The translations under genes and the position numbers were made by a program. Below, one piece after another: positions 38,356-49,108 of a stretch of DNA of 64,000 nucleotides (within the stretch, counting starts at the first letter, position 1; each line of letters begins with the position of its first letter). This stretch comes from Haliangium sp963772315. Lineage in GTDB: Bacteria > Myxococcota_A > Polyangia > Haliangiales > Haliangiaceae. The DNA lies in contig CAVYWJ010000004.1 of NCBI GenBank assembly GCA_963772315.1, positions 4,092,001 to 4,156,000 on the forward strand, read 5' to 3'. Under the pieces are notes generated by a model. It had not been told where the DNA came from. It made no database searches and saw nothing but the letters and a program-made list of their open reading frames with translations.

Positions 38356-39578
38356 GCGCGACCGAGCTCGACCGCACCCTGCAGGGCGGCGTCATGACGC
38401 GACCCGCGCTGGCGCGGTATCTCGACAGCAACCTGCATCTCACCGACCCGCGTGCTGCGCGCGTGTGCCGGCTGGTCCTGCGCCGGGAGATCACCCACCA
38501 GGAGCTGGCCGCCCAGGAGCCGGTCCATGTCTGGCCGCATCCGCTGGGTCGCACCACGGCGCTGTTCGAGGGCCCAGGCGGCGACGAGATCCACGTCGCG
38601 GTGCCCGAGGGAGCCCGGCGCGTGGCCGCGTACGTGGCCCAGCATCAGCTCTGGCAGGCTCTGGGCCTGCGCACGCCCGAGCTGGTCGTCACTGGACACA
38701 CGGACGATCACGCGCGCCACGCCGAGGCGTGGGCGGCGCGGGTCGCCGGGGCTGTCGATGCTACCGGGGCTGCCGGGGTCACCCTTTGTTTCCATGGCGA
38801 GCTCAATCTGCGCCATGCGCTGGTCCGCGGCGAGGACGCCCGGCGCGACATATGCGAACGCGCCGCGGCATGGCTCGGAGAGCGCGCGTCGGACGAGCCG
38901 TCCGCCCGGGACCTGGATTTCTGGCGCCTCGGCCAGGCCGCGCTCTACGACGCGCTCGCGCGCGGCCGCGCAGGCGCAGCCCGGCTTGCGGCCCTCTATC
39001 AGGGCCACGGTCCGGACTGGAACGCTCACCGCGATTCGCTGCTCGACTTCGGGGTGTCCACCTGCAAGCGCGGCCGACTGGTCGCCACCGGCTTCACGGC
39101 CGGCGAGCAGGCCGGGCTGCTCGTGCGTGCGCTCCGGCAGCGCATGCCCGTGCACGAGCTCCTCCTCACCGGGAGCTGTGGCGGCCTGGGTGTGGATCCA
39201 GGGGCGCCCGAGATCGTCCTGGGTACGGCCGCGGCGCAGCCCGGGCAACAAGGGATGGCCTTGCACCCGTGGCCCGAGCTGCGCCCGGCGCGCTGGGTCG
39301 AGGAACGCGTGTACCGGCGCAGCGGCACCATCATCACCGTGCTCAGCCCGGCGGTGGAGACCCACGCCGCGCTCGTGCACGAGGCCGCACGCGGGGGCGT
39401 GGCAGTGGAGTGCGAGCTCGTCCACCTGGCCGAGGCAGTGGCCGGGGAGGTACCAGTGCGCGCGGTCTTCGGGGTGGTGGATCGACCGCTGGTCGGGACC
39501 ACGCCAGCCGCGCCGAGCAGCGACGTCACGTCCCTGTGGGCGTGCGCCGAGTGGCTTGCGGCCTATCTGTCCTCGTAG
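38331..39578 (+). CDS. Unknown protein, C-terminal half resembles nucleoside-phosphorylase fold
   Basis: 415 residues. The N-terminal ~150 residues are unrecognised. From ~240 on, the pattern VATGFTAGEQAGLLVRALRQRM / HELLLTGSCGGLGVDPGAPEIVLGTAAAQPG, then EERVYRRSGTIITVLSPAVETHAALVHEAARGGVAVECELVHLAEAV resembles the G-x-x-G-G and E-x-E-x-x elements of purine nucleoside phosphorylase/UDP phosphorylase proteins. A segment FHGELNLRHALV near ~155 is distinctive. The fold assignment is tentative. Last gene of the five-gene operon; its 3' end overlaps the convergent Fic gene by 16 bases. Confidence 0.5.
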   Translation: MQVPEPVLSATELDRTLQGGVMTRPALARYLDSNLHLTDPRAARVCRLVLRREITHQELAAQEPVHVWPHPLGRTTALFEGPGGDEIHVAVPEGARRVAAYVAQHQLWQALGLRTPELVVTGHTDDHARHAEAWAARVAGAVDATGAAGVTLCFHGELNLRHALVRGEDARRDICERAAAWLGERASDEPSARDLDFWRLGQAALYDALARGRAGAARLAALYQGHGPDWNAHRDSLLDFGVSTCKRGRLVATGFTAGEQAGLLVRALRQRMPVHELLLTGSCGGLGVDPGAPEIVLGTAAAQPGQQGMALHPWPELRPARWVEERVYRRSGTIITVLSPAVETHAALVHEAARGGVAVECELVHLAEAVAGEVPVRAVFGVVDRPLVGTTPAAPSSDVTSLWACAEWLAAYLSS

Positions 39579-40368
39579 AGGGTACGAGACAGGTAGTCGG
39601 TGACCACCACGGCGCGCGCGAGGAAGTAGTGCCGGTAGGCGCGCCAGCCTGCGTCATCCACCGCGCGCATCTGGGTGAAGGGATACTCGATCCCGACCCA
39701 GCCCATGAATGCATAGCCGAGCCCGTGCAAGAGCACCAGCGAGAGCGTGCGCGCGGTGCGCCCGTTCCCGTCCGGGAACGGGTGGATCCACAGCAGCCGG
39801 CCCTCCAGCTCGGCGATGGCCTCGAGCACATGCAGCGCGCCGGTGCGCAGGCGCTCCTGGTAGTCGCGAAAGCACAGCTCGAGCTCGGCGCGTACCCGCT
39901 CCACCGGCGCGGTCGCCACCGTGTCCACGGTGCGGCCCCAGCGGTCGAAGACATCCACGTGGTTGGTCACGGTGCGCGTGCAACCAGGCTCGCAGCCGGG
40001 CGTGGCCCACGGTGCCTGCAGGCGGGCGTGGAGCGCCTCGAGCACGCGCGGCCCGTCGACGATGTCGGGCAGCGCCAGGGTGCCGGCCGCAATCGCGCGG
40101 CGCACGTCGCCGAGCCGGCGCGTGTGCTCGGAGAGCCGCGTGAGCGCGTCGTGCGGGTCGTAGCGCCCGGCGAGCGTCTCGTCCTCGAGCACCTGCCAGT
40201 GTCCCTCGATATCGACGCGCGGGGCGTCGAGCACCAGCACGCAGCGCTCGATCCCGGTGATCGCGCCCGCGCCCGGTGGCTCGCGCGTCACGCGCTCGCG
40301 AAACCCATCGATGTACGCCACCGCCTCGCGCTCCCAGGGCGACAGCGGATCGCTGGGTCGCCCGGGCC

Positions 40369-40372
<4 letters not shown>
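39563..40372 (-). CDS. Fic-domain protein (putative nucleotidyl-transferase)
   Basis: 269 residues. The Fic motif HPFPDGNGRTAR begins at His197 and retains the catalytic His, the acidic metal ligand and the GNGR anion hole. Fic enzymes usually transfer AMP (or other NMP groups) to protein hydroxyls. An inhibitory helix of the (S/T)xxxE(G/N) type is not clearly visible, so it may be constitutively active or use an unlinked antitoxin. The N-terminal ~110 residues are helical and include RVDIEGHWQVLEDE. Its ATG overlaps the carbamoyltransferase stop (ATGA), so it is the last gene of the Nudix-carbamoyltransferase-Fic operon. Confidence 0.9.
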
Positions 40373-42002
<1,630 letters not shown>

Positions 42003-42006
<4 letters not shown>

Positions 42007-42740
42007 CGCGTTTGCTCCTCGTCTGCGAGATCATCGAGCCAGGTCCGCAGCGGATGTCGCGGGTCGATATCGCCGATCAGGAAGTCGTCTGCGCGGAGCG
42101 CCAGCAAGCGCGTCTGCAGGTCCGCGCAGGCTTCTCGCGCCGAGGCATGGCCAGCGCTCGACAATACCTCGCCAGGCCCGTGCTGCTCGATCCGATAGCG
42201 CTGCGGCTGCCCGGCGCGGAACGTCAGTGTCAGGTGCACCGCGCGCCCGCGCCGCTGCAGCGTGATGCGATAGGGGGGCACGGCGCGTGCACCTCCCAGC
42301 ACGTCCACAGCCTCGATCAGGAACTCACGGCTGCCCGGGATCACCTGCGGCCACGGAATGTCCTCGATCGCGATCCAGCGTCCCGTCGGCGCCAAGGGCG
42401 TCTGCGCTTGCGAGGGAGCGGCCACGCACCGGCAGCGCCCGCACACCACCTCGATATCCAGGCCGCCGCGCCGCCGCGACACCGCACCGGGCGGATGATA
42501 CGAGAACGGCATCAGCGCCTCGACGGAGACTTCTTGACCGGTCTCCTCGCGAACCTCGCGCACCACGGCTGCGACCGTGGACTCTCCGGGCTCGACCTTG
42601 CCGCCCGGCAGCTCCCAGCCGTCGTGATACTCGCGCACATCAGGAGCGTGCCGGCGCTGCAGTAACACGTGCCCATCGTGAATGACGAGCCCGAGCGCGA
42701 CCTGCATCGCCCTGGAGCTCGACGCTGGTGCGGCGCTCAT
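42003..42740 (-). CDS. Nudix hydrolase with C-terminal extension
   Basis: 245 residues from ATG 42740 (AGGA eight bases upstream). Residues 10-150 are a Nudix domain with the box GKVEPGESTVAAVVREVREETG, preceded by GLVIHDGHVLLQRRHAPD, similar to MutT/CTP-pyrophosphohydrolases. It would cleave a nucleoside diphosphate-X. The last ~95 residues (VPPYRITLQRRGRAVHLTLTF ...) form a separate domain of unknown function, so the protein is nearly twice the length of a minimal Nudix enzyme. First gene of the minus-strand operon; its stop overlaps the TTG start of the carbamoyltransferase. Confidence 0.88.
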
Positions 42741-42820
42741 GAGCAGGATCCTACGGCGGCCGCGGTCACTGCAGCAAGGGTGCGAAGAAACTCTCGTTGC
42801 CCGCGCCGGGCGAGGGCCAC

Positions 42821-42868
42821 GTAGAGCGCCGACCGGGTTTCGCTTGGTCGGGCAAACCGGTCGGCGCT

Positions 42869-42872
<4 letters not shown>
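42821..42872. terminator. Long inverted repeat between the NmrA-type gene and the Nudix operon
   Basis: Arms 42821-42840 and 42854-42872 pair over 16 uninterrupted bases (GTAGAGCGCCGACCGG) plus TTT after one bulged G, with a 13-base loop. The right arm contains the TAG stop of the gene at 42869. It is 80 bases upstream of the Nudix start. No T-tract is seen; transcription termination or an mRNA-end stabiliser is inferred. Confidence 0.55.
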
Positions 42873-43759
<887 letters not shown>

Positions 43760-43834
43760 CGAGGGTCTCCTTGGTTGCTTCGCGTCGTTGCTACGAGAAA
43801 CACCATAGAGCGCCCCACCGCATGACCCCAATCG

Positions 43835-43853
43835 ATAGTGGTTACTCCGCTAT
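43835..43853. promoter_or_regulatory. LysR-type binding site ATAG-N11-CTAT with overlapping -10 TATAAT
   Basis: The dyad ATAG-N11-CTAT fits the T-N11-A rule for LysR proteins. It lies in the 105-base divergent region of the NmrA-type gene and the LysR gene. A perfect TATAAT (43851-43856) overlaps it and ends eight bases before the LysR ATG, suggesting auto-repression and a near-leaderless transcript. Confidence 0.6.
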
Positions 43854-43864
43854 AATCGCCGCCT

Positions 43865-44855
43865 ATGGAGCGGCCTCGACTCAGCGAGATCAACCTCAAC
43901 CTGCTCCTCGCCCTGGAGGCCATCCTGGCCGAGAAGAGCGTGTCGCGCGCGGCCAAGCGCGTCGGCGTCAGCCAGCCCGCGATGAGCCAGAGCCTGCGCC
44001 ACCTGCGCGAAGCTCTTCCACGACTCGCTGCTGGTGCGCGATCGCGGCAACTACGTGCTCACGCCAGCGGCCGAGCGTCTGGCCCTGCCGCTGCGTCAGG
44101 CCATGCACGCGCTGCAGCGCGTGCTCGACGGTCTGGAGCAGTTCGATCCTGCCAGGGCCCGGCGCCGCTTCACCCTGGCCGCCGGCGACTACACCGCCAT
44201 CACCCTGCTGCCGCCCTTGCTGGAGCGCGCCAGCGTCGAGGCGCCGGGCGTGGACATCGACGTCAAGCCCCTCGATTCGCGGCGCGTGTGGGAGTCCCTG
44301 GCCACGGGCGAGGTCAACGTCGCGCTCGGCACCGCGCTCGAGCCGGGCAGCGACTACGCGCAGCAGGTCCTCTACGGCGACGGCTTCGCGTGTCTGGTCC
44401 GGCGCGATCACCCCGAGGTCCAGGGCAGCCTCGACCTCGCGCAGTACACCCGCCTGCCCCACGCCCTGATCAGCCCCCGCGGCGACGGCTCGAGCATCGT
44501 CGACAGCGCGCTCCAGGCGCTGGGCCACAGCCGCCGCATCGCGCTGCGCGTGCCCTACTTCCTCGCCGCGCCGCTGGTTGTCTCGCGCTCGGATCTCATC
44601 TTGACCGCGCCGCGCCAGCTGGCCGAGGCCTTTGCCGCGACCCATCCTCTGCAGCTCCTGGAGCCGCCGATCGAGCTGCCGACGTTCCACGTGGTGCAGG
44701 TCTGGCATCAGCGCTACCAGGACGATGCCGCGCATCAGTGGTTGCGCCGCACCCTGGTCGCGTGCAGCCCCGCCGGGTCGCGCGCGCCGCGTGCCGCGCG
44801 CCCCGCGAACGTCCGGCGCAAGCGCGCCTCGTCTTTGGCGCCCGGCACCGTATAA
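43865..44855 (+). pseudogene. LysR-family transcriptional regulator, single frameshift
   Basis: The first frame gives the helix-turn-helix MERPRLSEINLNLLLALEAI ... SRAAKRVGVSQPAMSQSLRHLRE; an extra A at 44011 (GCGA-A-GCTC) shifts the frame, and the second frame continues LFHDSLLVRDRGNYVLTP, then the effector-binding domain (RFTLAAGDYTAITLLPPLLERA ...) to 44855. Together they form a complete ~325-residue NodD/SyrM-like LysR protein. The C-terminal ~30 residues are basic. The divergent partner is the NmrA-type gene. Whether the shift is real or a base error cannot be told here; the reading frame after it is intact. Confidence 0.85.
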
Positions 44856-44872
44856 TGCCGGCTGGATCGATC

Positions 44873-45313
44873 ATGCAAGAATCCCACGCAGCGCCCGACC
44901 CTGAACCGCGCGCCTCCACCGCCGAGGCTCTCGTCCTCCTGTCCGAAGCCGAGGCCGAGCAGGCGCGCATCGCGGCCGCGGATCGCAGCGTCGTCTTTCG
45001 CGTGCCCGAGAACCAGCGCCTGGCCATGCTCGTCGCCGTGCGCGAGGCCGTGTCCGCCGGCCTCTCCGAGCCCGCCATCGCCACGTGCATCGATACGATC
45101 CGGCCGACCGTCTACGCGATGAGCGGCAGCGACTACTTCTCCGTCGGCCCCGAGCGCGACCTGGCCGCGCTCGAGCGCTACCTGCGCGAGCAGGACATCG
45201 CGAGCGCGATCGCGCTCATCCGCGACCTCTCGCGCATCCGCTGGTGGGTCAAGGTCACGGGCATGAGCCTCCTCTGCGCCGCCACCCTGCTCTTCTGGCT
45301 CCTCCGCCGCTGA
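44873..45313 (+). CDS. Small tail-anchored membrane protein
   Basis: 146 residues. The first ~115 residues are acidic and helical (LLSEAEAEQARIAAADRS, RLAMLVAVREAVSAGLSE), and the C-terminus is one membrane helix (WWVKVTGMSLLCAATLLFWLL) followed by Arg-Arg, an orientation giving a cytoplasmic N-domain. A TATAAT sequence lies at 44851-44856, ~17 bases before ATG 44873, with no Shine-Dalgarno, again suggesting a leaderless mRNA. No domain recognised. Its -10 box overlaps the end of the LysR gene. Frame continuity with the first LysR frame is a coincidence of the frameshift. Confidence 0.6.
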   Translation: MQESHAAPDPEPRASTAEALVLLSEAEAEQARIAAADRSVVFRVPENQRLAMLVAVREAVSAGLSEPAIATCIDTIRPTVYAMSGSDYFSVGPERDLAALERYLREQDIASAIALIRDLSRIRWWVKVTGMSLLCAATLLFWLLRR

Positions 45314-45325
45314 GCCGCCGCCGCC

Positions 45326-45490
45326 ATGACGCGCCCGGAGAACCCCAACGATGTCGAACGCGAAGCGGATCTCGCGCTGACGGCCGAGCAAGAAGACGAG
45401 CTCGATCGGCGCTGGTCGGAGCATCTGGAAGATCCCGGCTCTGCGATTCCCTGGGACGAAGTACGCCGCAAGCTGCAAGGCAACGAGTGA
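45326..45490 (+). CDS. Short addiction-module antitoxin-like protein
   Basis: A 54-residue acidic peptide: MTRPENPNDVEREADLAL, then LTAEQEDELDRRWSEHLEDPG, ending IPWDEVRRKLQGNE. The segment ELDRRxxEHxxDPxxxIPWxEVRxxL is the C-terminal signature of the TIGR02574-type addiction-module antitoxins, normally ~70 residues and followed by a RelE/ParE toxin. No toxin gene follows (next is the dihaem lipoprotein), so it appears to be an orphan or has lost its partner. It begins 12 bases after the tail-anchored protein. No clear Shine-Dalgarno. Confidence 0.6.
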   Translation: MTRPENPNDVEREADLALTAEQEDELDRRWSEHLEDPGSAIPWDEVRRKLQGNE

Positions 45491-45592
45491 CGCGAACGGT
45501 CCCGTCTCGCGGATCGCGCCATTTTACCGCAGGGGTCTGCGCGCGCTCTCTCTCGAAACCCGTGCAGGCCGCGTCGCGGCGACATACGCTGG

Positions 45593-46744
45593 ATGTGCAT
45601 GCGCCTCCTCCTTCGTGGTGACGACCGGCTGCGTTGTGCGCCCTGGCTCGTGGCGCTCGTGGGCTTGGCATTCGCGGCCTGCGCCGCCGAGGACAGCGAC
45701 GAGGAAGTCCTGCCCGCGCTGGCACCGCGGCCCGCCGTGGCGCGCTGCCTGGCCGGCGTCGCGATTCCGACCGATGGCGCGGCCTTCGAGTTCCCCGACA
45801 CCCTGTCCGCGACCGGCTGTTTCACCGATGTCGCCGCGCTCACGCCTGCGCCCGATCTCGTGCCCTACCTCGTGCGTGCGCCGCTCTGGACCGACGGCGT
45901 GTACAAGCAGCGCTACCTCGCGCTGCCGCCCGGGCAGAGCATCGGCTTCCGCGAGACTGGCGCCTGGGAGTTCCCGACGGGTGCGATCCTGATCAAGCTC
46001 TTCATCCTCGAGACCCGGCGCGGCGACCCAGCGACCCGGCGACCGCTGGAGGCGCGCTTCATGGTCCGCACGGGTGCAGGCTGGCACTTTGCCAGCTATG
46101 CGTTCGACGACAGCGGCACCGAGGCGCGCCTGTCGAACGGCCGGCGCACCGAGGCGTTCGAGGTCGAGGACGGCGACGACACCGAGGTCATCCACTACTA
46201 CTTCCCGGACCGCGACGGCTGCCTCGTGTGCCACGCCGAGGCGGTGGGCAGAGTCATCGGCCCCGGCACCCTGCAGATGAACCGCTCCGTGCTGTACGAG
46301 GACGGTCGCCTGAACCAGCTCGCGGCGCTGCAGGCCGCCGGGATCCTGGACAGCATGTCCGCCGATCCCGCTGAATTGCCGGCCATGGTCGATCCCGCGG
46401 ATCGCGCGGCCCCGCTGGAGGCGCGCGCCCGCAGCTATCTCCACGGCAACTGCTCGCACTGCCATCGACCGGGCGGCTGGACGAATTCCGACATCCTCAT
46501 GGACCTGCGCTACGACGTGCCCTTCGCCACGTCGCGCACCTGCGGCGAGCCGATTCACCACGTCATCTACCGATCGCTCGGCGAGCTCGTGATCGACCCC
46601 GGCCACCCCGAGACCTCGAACCTGCTCCAGCGCATGCTCGCCTCGCGCGGAGCCACGATGCCGCCCACCGGCCGGTCCCTGACCGACCCCGCGGGCACCG
46701 AGATCGTGCGCGCCTGGATCGCGCAGCTCCGCGCCTGCCCCTGA
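45593..46744 (+). CDS. Dihaem c-type cytochrome lipoprotein, TIGR03806-like
   Basis: 383 residues. Signal peptide with lipobox-like LAFAACAAE (Cys ~29-30). The N-terminal part begins FEFPDTLSATGCFTD and has YLVRAPLWTDGVYKQRYLALPPG, a signature of the SO2930/TIGR03806 family of putative electron-transfer lipoproteins. Two haem-binding CXXCH motifs: DGCLVCHAE (~209) and GNCSHCHRPGG (~286). It probably sits on the periplasmic face of the outer or inner membrane and carries electrons or acts in oxidation of a cell-surface substrate. Start could be ATG 45593 or ATG 45599. It precedes the repeat tract. Confidence 0.82.
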   Translation: MCMRLLLRGDDRLRCAPWLVALVGLAFAACAAEDSDEEVLPALAPRPAVARCLAGVAIPTDGAAFEFPDTLSATGCFTDVAALTPAPDLVPYLVRAPLWTDGVYKQRYLALPPGQSIGFRETGAWEFPTGAILIKLFILETRRGDPATRRPLEARFMVRTGAGWHFASYAFDDSGTEARLSNGRRTEAFEVEDGDDTEVIHYYFPDRDGCLVCHAEAVGRVIGPGTLQMNRSVLYEDGRLNQLAALQAAGILDSMSADPAELPAMVDPADRAAPLEARARSYLHGNCSHCHRPGGWTNSDILMDLRYDVPFATSRTCGEPIHHVIYRSLGELVIDPGHPETSNLLQRMLASRGATMPPTGRSLTDPAGTEIVRAWIAQLRACP

Positions 46745-46789
46745 CACGCACGGACGGCTCCGGCGACGCCCTCCAGGAGGTCGAGCGAT

Positions 46790-47292
46790 GCCTCGGGCTG
46801 CATCGATCGACCTCTCGGACTACCTCCGGAATGCATCCGACTACCTCCGGAACGCATCGGGATGCATCGATCGACCTCTCGGAGTACTTCCGGAATGCAT
46901 CCGACTACCTCGCCCGACCTCTCGGAGTACTTCCGGAATGCCTCCGACTACCTCCGGAATGCATCGGGAGAGATCGAGCGATCTCTCTGAGTACCTCCGA
47001 AATGCATCGGAGTGCATCGAGCGATGCCTCGGACTACCTCGCCAACCTCTCGGACTACCTCCGGAATGCCTCCGACTACCTCGCCGACCTCTCGGACTAC
47101 CTCCGGAATGCCTCGGACTACCTCGCCCGACCTCTCGGACTACCTCCGGAATGCCTCGGACTACTTCCGGAATGCCTCGGGAGAGATCGAGCGACCTCTC
47201 TGAGTACCTCCGAAATGCATCGGAGTGCATCGAGCGATGCCTCGGACTACCTCGCCAACCTCTCGGACTACCGCCGGAATGCCTCCCGACTA
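46790..47292 (+). repeat. 0.5-kb degenerate repeat tract based on CTCGGACTACCTCCGGAATGC
   Basis: About 20 units of a 21-30-bp motif (variants of GGACTACCTCCGGAATGC[AC]TC, some with GCCCGACC or GCCAACC inserts) fill the stretch between the cytochrome and chalcone-isomerase-like genes. A ~108-bp block starting GGGAGAGATCGAGCGA is present twice, at 46966 and 47179 (213 bases apart), nearly identical. Several frames on both strands stay open because of the repeats; one begins at ATG 46788 with a perfect AGGAGG seven bases upstream, but that ATG is itself part of the unit. Unit length is not always a multiple of three, so I treat it as non-coding. Confidence 0.8.
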
Positions 47293-47455
47293 CCGCCCTA
47301 ACTGATTGAATTGCCTCGCAACGCGCGAGAGAGAGGTCCCGGTGGCCCCGGTACGGAGGCCGGCGCTTGCTGCACACTCGGGCCGACATTCGAGCTAGTA
47401 TCGAATGGAATTCCGCTCGCGCCGTCCAAGGCGTCACACACTCAAGGAGGTTCTC

Positions 47456-48028
<573 letters not shown>

Positions 48029-48313
48029 GCCGGCACCAGCTCCCGCCGTCGAGCACGCGCTCCGACCTGATTCCGGGGGAGTGAGCCCGGTGCGCGCGCG
48101 GTGCGGGGGCGGCGCGCGCAGTGGCGCACGCCATCACGGTGCACGGAGCAGCGCGAGCTGCCCGAGACGCCGCCTGGCCAGCGAGCTTCTGGCCGCGTCT
48201 GGTGGCCGGCGAACGCCGCGGCCCCGGCGCACGCATGCATGCCCACGGCGACACCTGAGCGCCTGCTTCGACTGCTTCGCATTCCGCGAACGGCAGAAGT
48301 CGGACGATGCGGA
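48029..48313. other. Non-coding interval before the tetR operon promoter
   Basis: Very GC-rich with short overlapping ORFs on both strands, none with family similarity or a ribosome-binding site. No stem-loop with a T-tract is apparent. I see nothing functional in it. Confidence 0.4.
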
Positions 48314-48356
48314 TTGACAGATCGAAGCACGCCCGTAATATTACCAACGTAATATT
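48314..48356 (+). promoter_or_regulatory. Strong promoter with TetR-type operator over the -10
   Basis: A perfect -35 TTGACA (48314-48319) is followed after 16 bases by TAATAT (48336-48341). The inverted repeat AATATTAC-CAAC-GTAATATT (48337-48356), 8-bp arms, overlaps the -10 and the start region. GGAGG and an ATG follow (48360-48374). Placement predicts repression of this operon by its own TetR protein. Confidence 0.7.
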
Positions 48357-48371
48357 TACGGAGGCGCTCGG

Positions 48372-48481
48372 ATGACGACGGGCTACGTGATCGATGCAGT
48401 TCGCACCCCGAGAGGGCCGCGCTCATCACCATGTGCATCGGTGGCGGCCAGGGCATCGCGACCATCATCGAGAGAATCTGA
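48372..48481 (+). pseudogene. Remnant of an acetyl-CoA acetyltransferase (thiolase), internal ~1.1 kb deleted
   Basis: The ATG at 48372 has GGAGG seven bases upstream and encodes TGYVIDAVRTPRG, the invariant thiolase N-terminus. Immediately after, in a shifted frame, comes AALITMCIGGGQGIATIIERI and a TGA at 48479-48481, the thiolase C-terminus with its CxGGGxG active-site loop. The ~350 residues between are gone; the join is at AGAGG-GCCGCG. Both ends keep codon identity, so the deletion is recent. The operon promoter and ribosome-binding site of the lost gene are retained. Confidence 0.85.
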
Positions 48482-48502
48482 TGCGAGTCGTGAGGTCACG
48501 CC

Positions 48503-49108
48503 ATGAGCCAGAAGGCAGAGAAGAAGCAGAAGTCTCACGACGCCATCCTCGCGTCGGCGGCCGCGCTCCTGCGCAAGCAAGGCATCCGGGTGAGCTCCGT
48601 GATGGACGTGATGAAGGGCGCCGGGCTCACGGTCGGCGGCTTCTACGGTCACTTCGATTCGAAGGAGCACCTGTTCGCCGAGACGATCCGGAGCGCTGCC
48701 AGCACGACGTGGAACCGGCTCCTGAAGAGCGCCACGGGCGATTCCCCGCGCGATCGTGTCCTGAGCGTGATCAACCGGTACCTCTCGCCCCGGCACCGGG
48801 ACAACGCGGAAGCCGGGTGCATGCTGCCGAGCGCCGCGCCGGAGGTCGCGCGTGAAGGTGAGCCCTACCGGAGCGCGCTCGAGCAGGAGCTCGCCGGCTT
48901 CGTTCGCTCGCTCGCGTCCTTGCTGGGGGAGGACGAGCGGAGCCGGGAGACGGCGCTCGGGTTGATCGCGCTGATGTACGGCGCGCTGTCTCTGGCGAGA
49001 GCCGTGGCCGGTACGCCGCTGAGCAACGACTTCTTGCGGGCGGCAAAGGCGCTGGGCGCGCGCTCGCTCACGGACGAAGACCCACCCTCCAACCAACCCG
49101 GGACGTGA
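48503..49108 (+). CDS. TetR-family transcriptional repressor
   Basis: 201 residues. The N-terminal helix-turn-helix is clear: KSHDAILASAAALLRKQGI, VSSVMDVMKGAGLTVGGFYGHFDSKEHLFAETI. The ligand domain has a cysteine region (AEAGCMLPSAAPEVA) typical of the TetR_C_33/AcrR-like group near this HTH type. It lies 21 bases after the thiolase remnant and overlaps the MFS gene by 4 bases. It most likely binds the dyad at 48337-48356 and controls its own operon, releasing it when a fatty-acyl, drug-like or similar ligand is present. Confidence 0.9.
   Translation: MSQKAEKKQKSHDAILASAAALLRKQGIRVSSVMDVMKGAGLTVGGFYGHFDSKEHLFAETIRSAASTTWNRLLKSATGDSPRDRVLSVINRYLSPRHRDNAEAGCMLPSAAPEVAREGEPYRSALEQELAGFVRSLASLLGEDERSRETALGLIALMYGALSLARAVAGTPLSNDFLRAAKALGARSLTDEDPPSNQPGT

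Noticed and set aside
46788..47309. 173-residue repeat protein with AGGAGG ribosome-binding site
   Set aside because: The start codon is part of the repeat unit, unit lengths shift the frame and residues do not keep one pattern; not called a gene.
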